Assembly (NCBI RefSeq): GCF_003086295.3
Contig: NC_092052.1
Coordinates: 74,207,559 to 74,271,558 of the forward strand
DNA: 64,000 bases
Reading direction: 5' to 3'
Source of the DNA: Arachis hypogaea
Lineage: Eukaryota > Streptophyta > Magnoliopsida > Fabales > Fabaceae
Of this stretch, positions 56,731 to 64,000 are shown in pieces (the first letter of the stretch is position 1; every line of letters starts with the position of its first letter). The notes below the pieces were generated by a model. It made no database searches and was not told where the DNA came from. It saw only the letters and a program-made list of their open reading frames with translations. The position numbers and the translations under genes were made by a program.

Positions 56731-58404
56731 TGGTGCACGAAATTGTGATGTCCAGGCTCAAACAATCCCCGGCAACGTGAGCAACTTGGTGCTCTGATCT
56801 CAATACATAATTGTCACAACTTCGATACAACTAACCAGCAAGTGCACTGGGTCGTCCAAGTAATACCTTACGTGAGTAAGGGTCGAATCCCACGGAGATT
56901 GTTGGTATGAAGCAAGCTATGGTCACCTTGTAAATCTCAGTCAGGCAGATATAAAGTGATAATGGTGTTTTCGAATTTAATATAATAAAATAGGGATAGA
57001 GATATTTATGTAATTCATTGGTAGGAATTTCAGATAAGCGAATGGAGATGCTTTTCGTTCCTCTGAACCTCTGCTTTCCTGCTATCTTCATCCAATCAGT
57101 CTTACTCCTTTCCATGGCTGGCTTTATGCAAGGGCATCACCGTTGTCAGTGGCTACATCCCCTCCTCTCAGTGAATAATATGCTCACGCACCCTGTCACG
57201 GCACGGCTATTCATCTGTCGGTTCCTGATCATGCTGGAATAGGATTCACCCTCCTTTTGCGTCTGTCACTAACGCCCAGCACTCGCGAGTTTGAAGCTCG
57301 TCACAGTCATTCAATCATTGAATCCTACTCAGAATACCACAGACAAGGTTTAAACCTTCCGGATTCTCTTGAATGCCGCCATCGTTCTAGCTTACGCCAC
57401 GAAGATTCTGGTTAGGAGATCCAAGAGATACTCATTCTAGCTTAATTCATGTAGAACAGAAGTGTTTGTCAGGCACGCGTTCATAAGGGAGAAGGATGAT
57501 GAGCGTCACACATAATCATCACCTTCATCACGTTCTTGGGTGCGAATGGATATCTTAGAAGAGAAATAAGAAGAATTGAATAGAAAACAGTAGTACTTTG
57601 CATTAATCTTTGAGGAACAGCAGAGCTCCACACCTTAATCTATGGAGTGTAGAAACTCTACCGTTGAAAATACATAAGTGAGAGGTCCAGGCATGGCCGA
57701 GATGGCCAGCCCCCTAAACGAGATCAATAGTCTCCTAAGATGAACAATAGATTAAAACTGAGACCAAAGATTCTTAAAAAGACTAGTAAAGGGTCCTATT
57801 TATAATAAACTAGCTACTAGGGTTTACATGAGTAAGTAATTGATGCATAAATCCACTTCCTGGGCCCACTTGGTGTGTGTTTGGGCTGAGCCTGAGTGTT
57901 GCACGTGTAGAGGCCATTTGTGGAGTTGAACGCCAGTTTCTGTGCCAGTTTGGGCGTTCAACTCTGGTTTTGGATCCTTTTCTGGCGCTGGACGCCAGAT
58001 TTGGGCAGAAGGCTGGCGTTGAACGCCAGTTTACGTCATCAATTCTTGGCCAAGGTATGGACTATTATATATTGCTGGAAAGCCCTGGATGTCTACTTTC
58101 CAACGCAATTGGAAGCGCGCCATTTCGAGTTCTGTAGCTCCAGAAAATCTACTTTGAGTGCAGGGAGGTCAGAATCCAACAGCATCAGCAGTCCTTTTTC
58201 AACCTCTGAATCTGATTTCTGCTAAAGTCCCTCAATTTCAGCCAGAAAATACCTGAAATCACAGAAAAACACACAAACTCATAGTAAAGTCCAGAAATGT
58301 GAATTTAACATAAAAACGAATGAAAACATCCCTAAAAGTGACTAGATCCTACTAAAAACATACTAAAAACAATGCCAAAAAGCGTATAAATTATCCGCTC
58401 ATTA
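56731..58404 (-). repeat. 5' LTR of element B
   Basis: 1,674 bp, same length as its partner. Outer end TAATGAGCGG at 58404 (G to A in the terminal TG). Core block at about 58050-58170. A fossil primer site inside the LTR at 56752-56777. Confidence 0.96.
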
Positions 58405-59397
58405 GAATCCATCACCTCTCTTAAATAAAAAAATGTTTTAATTACAAAAGAACAAGAAGTACATGATTTTGAATTCATCCTTGAAACTAGTTTAATTATT
58501 TTGATGTGGTGACAATACTTTTTGTTTTCTGAATGAATGCTTGAACAGTGCATATGTCTTTTGAAATTGTTGTTTATGAATGTTAAATATGTTGGCTCTT
58601 GAAAGAATGATGAAAAAGGAGACATGTTATTTGATAATCTGAAAAATCATAAAAATGATTCTTGAAGCAAGAAAAAGCAGTGAATACAAAAGCTTGTGAA
58701 AAAAAAAAGAGAAAAGAAAAATGGCGAAAAAAAAAGAGAGAAGAAAGAAAAAGAAAAAGCAAGTAGAAAAAGCCAAAAGCTCCTTAAACCAAAAGGCAAG
58801 AGCAAAAAGCCAATAGCCCTTAAAACCAAAAGGCAAGGGTAATAAAAAGGATCCAAGGCTTTGAGCATCAGTGGATAGGAGGGCCTAAAGGAATAAAATC
58901 CTGGCCTAAGCGGCTAAACCAAGTTGTCCCTAACCATGTGCTTGTGGCGTGAAGGTGTCAAGTGAAAACTTGAGACTGAGCGGTTAAAGTCGAGGTCCAA
59001 AGCAAAAGAAGAGTGTGCTTAAGAACCCTGGACACCTCTAATTGGGGACTTTAGCAAAGCTGAGTCACAATCTGAAAAGGTTCACCCGGTTATATGTCTG
59101 TGGCATTTATGTATCCGGTGGTAATACTGGAAAACAAAGAGCTTAGGGCCACGACCAAGACTCATAAAGTAGCTCTGTTCAAGAATCAACATACTGAACT
59201 AGGAGAATCAATAACACTATCTAAATTCTAAGTTCCTATAGATGCCAATCATTCTGAACTTCAAGGGATAAAGTGAGATGCCGAAACTATTCAAGAGGCA
59301 AAAAGCTACTAGTCCCGCTCATCTGATTGGAGCTAAGTTTCATTGATATTTTGGAATTTATAGTATATTCTCTTCTTTTTATCCTATTTGATTTTTA
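58405..59397 (+). other. 3' non-coding region of element A, resumed after B
   Basis: Continues A from 47473 after one copy of GAATC. It is collinear with B 50130-49190 in reverse. Purine-rich tract (58690-58830), then GTGCTTGTGGCGTGAAGGTG. No gene. Confidence 0.75.
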
Positions 59398-59435
59398 TTT
59401 GCTTGGGGACAAGCAACAATTTAAGTTTGGTGTTG
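59398..59435 (+). other. Hairpin/PPT-like module before the 3' LTR of A
   Basis: TTGCTTGGGGACAAGCAACA hairpin followed by ATTTAAGTTTGGTGTTG and directly by the LTR start TGATGAGC. Confidence 0.65.
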
Positions 59436-61097
59436 TGATGAGCGGATAATTTATACGCTTTTTGGCATTGTTTTTACATAGTTTTCAATATGATTTGATT
59501 AGTTTTTAGTATATTTTTATTAGTTTTCAAATAAAAATCACATTTCTAGACTTTACTATGAGTTTGTGTGTTTTTCTGTGATTTCAGGTATTTTCTGGCT
59601 GAAATTGAGGGACTTGAGCAAAAACCAGATTCAGAGGTTGAAGAAGGACTGCAGATGCTGTTGGATTCTGACCTCCCTGCACTCAAAGTGGATTTTCTGG
59701 AGCTATAGGAGTCCAAATGGCGCACTCTCAATTGCGTTGGAAAGTAGACATCCAGGGATTTCCAGCAATATATATTAGTTTATACTTTGCCCAAGTTTAG
59801 ATGACACAAACTGACGTTCAACGCCAGCTCTCTGCTTTATTCTGGAGTCAAATACCAGAAACAGGTTGCAAAGCAGAGTTAAATGCCAGAAACAGGTTAC
59901 AAACTGGTGTTTAACTCCAAAGAAGACCTCTACACGTGAAAGATGCTCAGCACAAGCACACACCAAGTGGGCCCCGGAAGTGGATTTCTACATCATTTAC
60001 TCAATTCTGTAACCCTAGTAACTAGTTTTAGTATAAATAGGACTTTTTACTATTGTATTTACATCTTTTTGAAATCTTTGGATTATCTTTTGATCCTTTG
60101 ATCACGTTTTGAGGGCTGGCCATTCAGCCATGCCTGGACCTTGTTCTTATGTATTTTCAACGGTAGAGTTTCTACACACCATAGATTAAGGTGTGGAGCT
60201 CTGCTGTTCCTTATGAATTAATGCAAAGTACTACTATTTTTCTATTCAATTCAAGCCTATTTCTTCTGTAAGATATCCATTCGCACACAAGAACATGATG
60301 AATGTGATGATTATGTGACGCTCATCATCATTCTCACTTATGAATGCGTGCCTGACAAACACTTCCGTTCTACATGCAAACAAGCTTGAATGCGTATCTC
60401 TTAGCCTTCTGATCGTGAGATCAGAGTCTTCGTGGTATAGGCTAGAATTATTGGCAGCCATTCTTGAGATCCAGAAAGTCTAAACCTTGTCTGTGGTATT
60501 CCGAGTAGGATCCGGGAAGGGATGGCTGTGACGAGTTTCAAACTCGCGAGTGCTGGGCGTAGTGACAGATGCAAAAGGATTACTGAATCCTATTCCAGTA
60601 TGATCGAGAACTGACAGATGAATAGCCGTGCGGTGACAGCGCATCTTGGACCATTTTCACTGAAAGGATGGGAAGTAGCCATTGACAACAGTGATGCCCT
60701 ACACAAAGCTTGCCATGGAAAGGAGTATGAAGGATTGGATGAAGACAGCAGGAAAGCAGAGGTTTAGGGGGAACGAAAGCATATCTATACACTTATTTGA
60801 AATTCTCACCAATGAATTACATAAGTATCTCTATCTTTATTTTACGTTTTATTTGTCTTTTAATTATTAAAACTCTATAACCATTTGAATCCGCCTGACT
60901 GAGATTTACAAGGTGGCCATAGCTTGCTTCAAGCCGACAATCTCCGTGGGATCGACCCTTACTCACGTAAGGTTTATAACTTGGACGACCCAGTGCACTT
61001 GCTGGTTTGTTGTGCGAAGTTGTGACAAAGTGTGTGAATTACGTTCCGAGCACCAAGTTTTTGGTGCTGTTGTTAAGGATCACAATTTCGTGCACCA
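59436..61097 (+). repeat. 3' LTR of element A
   Basis: Starts TGATGAGCGGATAATTTATA, ends CGTGCACCA, followed by target copy ACCAT. Same fossil primer-site segment near its end (61048-61080) as the 5' LTR, with further decay (TTTTTGGTGCTGTTGTTAAG). Confidence 0.93.
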
Positions 61098-61443
61098 ACC
61101 ATCCTACACAACATTCAAGTGGGTAAAATTTCTATCCCTGAGCTTCACTTTCTCACTTGAATATGGTTTGATTAAAAATGATGGTCAACTTAAAGCTCTT
61201 TGTGGAGTCAAGAGTAGGAGAGAATTGATTAGTGGGTGGAAATGCCAATCAAGTTTTCTTATGGTTGGAAACTCAAAGTCTAAGTGCAATGGTTGGTATA
61301 GTTCTCAACTAAAGGGGTCTAGGAAGATGCTTTTGTGTTTACTTGAGAATTCGGATCACTTCTCACCCAATTGGAATTGTGATGATCAACTTGAAGATGG
61401 GTGTAGAAACAAGATTTGGGATCCAGGAATATATGAAGACTAA
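61098..61443 (+). pseudogene. Pro/Tyr-rich ORF of element C, 3' part
   Basis: Continues the C ORF after element A: TFKWVKFLSLSFTFSLEYG, a basic/Cys-containing middle (SRRELISGWKCQSSFLMVGN), and WDPGIYED before TAG/TAA at 61443. The F homologue has TSFKWINFISLSF and WDPGIHIYHH. Downstream, WWRFKDE-like homology continues out of frame to about 61570. Function unknown. Confidence 0.7.
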
Positions 61444-62925
61444 TTTTGGAAGCCCTTAGCTTGTGTGGAACCTCATCAAAGCTTGGTGCCATTGATCTTG
61501 AATTTTGGAGCTTACTTGAAGTCCAAGCATTGGTGAAAGTTTCAAGATGAGTTCAAGCGTAAGCCACCATGACAAGGAGCTTCCCATAAGTCCAACTTAA
61601 GGACAATAAACAAAAGTGCTAGGAGGGAGACACCCCACCATGGTAATATCTTTTCATTTTCTCTTTTGTAAATATTGGTAGAATTAGTTTAAATTCATAT
61701 TTAGAGTAGTTTGTTGAGTCTAGTTGGTAGTCTAATATGTTAAATAAGGTTTTATGGTGTTTGGGTAGCTGTTTGGAGGTTTGGAATGCTTGGATTGGTG
61801 CAAGAACATGGAAAAATTTTGAAAAATAGAGCACCAACCCGCGCGTGCGCGCACCTGGCGCGTACGCGCACCTCAAGCATTTTCGACTATCCACGCGGGC
61901 GCGCCATGTGCGCGGACACGTGGATTGAAAAATCTCACCCCTCCATACATTGACCCGAGAGTTGTGCCTACACTGCGCCAGTACCATGCTTGAAGCACAA
62001 ACCACCAGCGCATGCGCGCACCTGACGCGTACGCGTCCTTGAAGCTAATTGCGCAATGCGCTTGCACGCGCGCTGTGCGCGTACGCGCCGATAGCGCCAC
62101 CTGCCCTCCTGGTACATGTTCCAGAGAGTTATGCCCAGTTTGTGCCTATTATGTGCCTGCAACCCACGCGTGTGCGCACCTGGCACGTACGCTCCCTTCG
62201 GCCAACTACGCATCGGCGCGTAAGCGTGCATGACGCGTCCGTGCCGGTAAAAAACAAGAGAAAAAGAAATAAAAAGGGGACAAAAATGCCCCAAGGTAAA
62301 ATTCAATAAAAATCAATGCATATGGAATGTGAATTAAAAAGAATGCATGAGTATGTGAAAAAGTGGGAATCATGGGTAGCTAGGTTGTGTATTAGAATTG
62401 TATAGGTTGTTGTATGTGTTAGTCAGAGCCTAGGCTAATCAAAGATTTAAATTTCAAGCTCACTTGACCATATGCATCCTACCTTGACCCTATCCCCATT
62501 ACAACCTATGAATAAGTCCTCATGATGAATGTATGCATGCATTGAATAATTGTTGATTGTTAGATGAAAAACAAATCATGGAAAGCATGAGTAGAAGAGA
62601 ATTGAGTGATCAACCCTATACACTTGAGCGACTAGAGCGGATACACATTCGGTGAGGGTTCGATGCTCAATTCCTTGTTCCCGACTTTCATGAGCTTTCT
62701 TCTTGCAAGTCTATTTAAACTTCATTTTGATATTTGAATTGGTAGAGTTTGTGAGTCGTCATATGATCTTAGCCCTAGTTGTTCATATATGCTCTTGGAG
62801 ATTGATTTGCTTTTGACCAAGTAGGTAGAATCATCTTGCATTTAGTTGCATTCATATAGATAGGTTTATATAGTTTCTTTGCATTGAATAAATGTTCATA
62901 CCCTTTTCTTATCCTTCTTTATTCT
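61444..62925 (+). other. 3' non-coding region of element C with CG-rich array
   Basis: Contains GACACCCCACCATGGTAATA (about 61630), as in F, then a CG-rich array at 61840-62240 built of CGCGTGCGCGCACCTGGCGC-like units. The remainder is ordinary AT-rich internal sequence. Reading frames over the array are on both strands and low complexity. Confidence 0.65.
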
Positions 62926-62963
62926 TAGCATGAGGACATGCTTGGATTAAGTGTGGGGAGATT
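62926..62963 (+). other. Hairpin/PPT module of element C
   Basis: AGCATGAGGACATGCTTGGA hairpin then TTAAGTGTGGGGAGATT, a good purine-rich tract, directly before the LTR start TGATAAACCCCG. Confidence 0.8.
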
Positions 62964-63425
62964 TGATAAACCCCGATTTTGTGGTTTATCTTGTGCTTAA
63001 TTTGGGGGATTTTATCACCTTTTTTCACATTTATTCAATGAAATAGCATGGTTTTACAATTCTCCCTTGATTTGTGTTTAAATGTGAAAACATGCTTTTT
63101 AGGCCTTAAATTAGCTAAATTCAATTCACTTTAATTCCATTCGATGCCTTGATATGTTTGTTGAGTGATTTTAGGTTCATAAGGCAAGTATTGGATGGAA
63201 GAAGTGAGGAGAAAAGCATGCAAAGTGGGAGAACTCATGAAGAAATAAGGGAACCGTAAAGCTGTCAAGCCTGACCTCTTCGCACTCAATCGACCATAAC
63301 TTGAGCTACAGAGGTCCAAATAAGGCGATTTTAGTTACATTGGAAAGATAACATCCGGAGCTTCAAAATGATATAAAATGCGCCATATGTTGCTTCGCGT
63401 TTAGGGGCGCGCACGCGCCATGTAC
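62964..63425 (+). repeat. 3' LTR of element C, truncated after 462 bp
   Basis: Matches 36409-36873 closely up to CGCCATGTAC, then changes abruptly to unrelated sequence inside the CG-rich palindrome. About 1.2 kb of the LTR is missing, so no target duplication can be checked. Confidence 0.85.
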
Positions 63426-64000
63426 ATATAAAGACTAAGTTTGGTGTTCCACACATATTACATACAGAAAAGTGAAGCAGAGTCATTTATTTTGTCTTAA
63501 ACTTGCATGAGAATAGGATTTGATAAAGTATAATAGAATTTTGTTTTTCTTTACATATAAAATCACTTTCATTAATTTGTTTTCCTACTTTTGACAAAGA
63601 GAAATTTAAATTTTAAAGCTAAATTCCAAGGAGAGGATCGATGGGAATTTGGTCATTTAAGCTTATCGGTCACCTCACAAGAGCACTAGTCACATGTGAA
63701 GCCTGATTCTTATTGGGTTTGGGAAGTACACTCAACATGCATTGGTCATGACTTCTAAACCATAATTTTTGTCCATTTCTTACAATCCCTAACTGAGACA
63801 TAGACCACCCCCTCACCAACTACACTCCCTTTCAATTCTTGTCTTCACTTCATATTGCATGCATACCGTTGGATTCACATCACTTAAATCACCATCCTTC
63901 ATAGATACCACCTTTACATTAATAAATACACAAGCCATCCATCCCACTTCTCCTACCCAAACCAACCTTTTCATCATTAAATACTTCATTCTCTTCCTTT
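63426..64000 (+). other. Unassigned, probable LTR-element internal sequence
   Basis: Starts with ACTAAGTTTGGTGTTCC, the recurrent element motif, and continues as C/T-rich sequence similar in style to the pre-ORF2 region of E (5870-6480, with shared CATGCATTGGT). It may be the continuation of element D. No gene is seen. Confidence 0.4.

Larger units (their letters stand above)
47474..58404 (-). mobile_element. Element B: young LTR retrotransposon nested in A
   Basis: Two 1,674-bp LTRs (58404-56731 and 49147-47474) with 5-bp duplication GAATC at 47469-47473 and 58405-58409. The same unduplicated sequence occurs in the body of B itself at about 50128, as expected for insertion into a sister element. 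Total 10,931 bp. The layout is the same as A: tRNA-Asp primer site, long leader, gag-pro, conserved block, palindrome array, hairpin, ORF2, hairpin/PPT, LTR. The LTRs differ at only some 15-20 positions by eye, so the insertion is recent. No reverse transcriptase or integrase. The first LTR has TA instead of TG at its outer end. Confidence 0.96.
39318..61097 (+). mobile_element. Element A: Athila-like LTR retrotransposon, gag-pro plus ORF2, no pol
   Basis: LTRs at 39318-40974 and 59436-61097, with 5-bp target duplication ACCAT at 39313-39317 and 61098-61102. The order is 5' LTR, tRNA-Asp primer site, U-rich leader, gag-protease, conserved block, palindrome array, hairpin module, ORF2, 3' non-coding, hairpin/PPT, 3' LTR. 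Without the nested element B (47474-58404) it is about 10.8 kb. Reverse transcriptase, RNase H and integrase are absent, so it would be non-autonomous. Its LTRs differ from each other visibly more than those of B, so A is the older insertion. It may correspond to one of the named Arachis non-autonomous families, which I did not verify. Confidence 0.93.

Overview
This is nuclear DNA of a flowering plant, most likely a legume and probably peanut (Arachis). The evidence is one spliced plant gene with GT-AG introns, AT-rich spacers, and dense nested Ty3/gypsy (Athila-type, tRNA-Asp primed) LTR retrotransposons whose LTRs carry CG-rich palindromes such as TGGCGTTTAACGCCAG, a motif I associate with Arachis repeats. 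The genus is a recollection, not a search result. There are no bacterial, organellar or CRISPR features.

Layout. 1-9,112: a left-hand nest of decayed LTR elements, mostly on the minus strand (LTR J inside LTR I, joined to H), with H inserted into a plus-strand Athila-like element E that keeps integrase and ORF2 remnants. 9,310-9,600: antisense LINE reverse-transcriptase scrap. 10,364-14,207: the only convincing intact host gene, an 8-exon minus-strand QUASIMODO2-type (QUA2/TSD2/OSU1) putative pectin methyltransferase of 691 residues, followed upstream by its probable promoter region and a broken LEA-2/NHL-like fragment. 15,990-20,157: minus-strand non-autonomous element F. 20,158-30,738: minus-strand Athila-like gag element G, split by a CACTA transposon (20,245-23,734, TSD TTT) carrying a captured receptor-like cytoplasmic kinase fragment, and by a hAT element (24,207-27,628, TSD TCCTCCAT). 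30,739-35,699: AT-rich spacer with a LINE scrap, a hairpin and two MITE-like inverted repeats. 35,700-63,425: a four-level nest in which B (minus, 10.9 kb) sits in A (plus), A sits in C (plus), and C sits in integrase remnant D. The two innermost insertions have exact 5-bp target duplications (GAATC, ACCAT). 63,426-64,000: probable further element-internal sequence.

How the parts work together. A and B keep LTRs, primer-binding site, a long U-rich leader, a gag-protease ORF and a second ORF (ORF2), but no reverse transcriptase, RNase H or integrase, so they look like non-autonomous elements that would need enzymes in trans. F, C and H have a different Pro/Tyr-rich ORF in place of gag. Several non-coding modules recur across families whose other sequence differs: a palindrome array 200-500 bp inside every LTR, a conserved LTR core block, a conserved block after the gag-pro or pol stop, and a hairpin plus AAGTTTGGTGT module placed before both ORF2 and the 3' LTR. 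These shared modules, and LTRs that have absorbed a fossil primer-binding site, are the most interesting content of the window. All alignments were done by eye.
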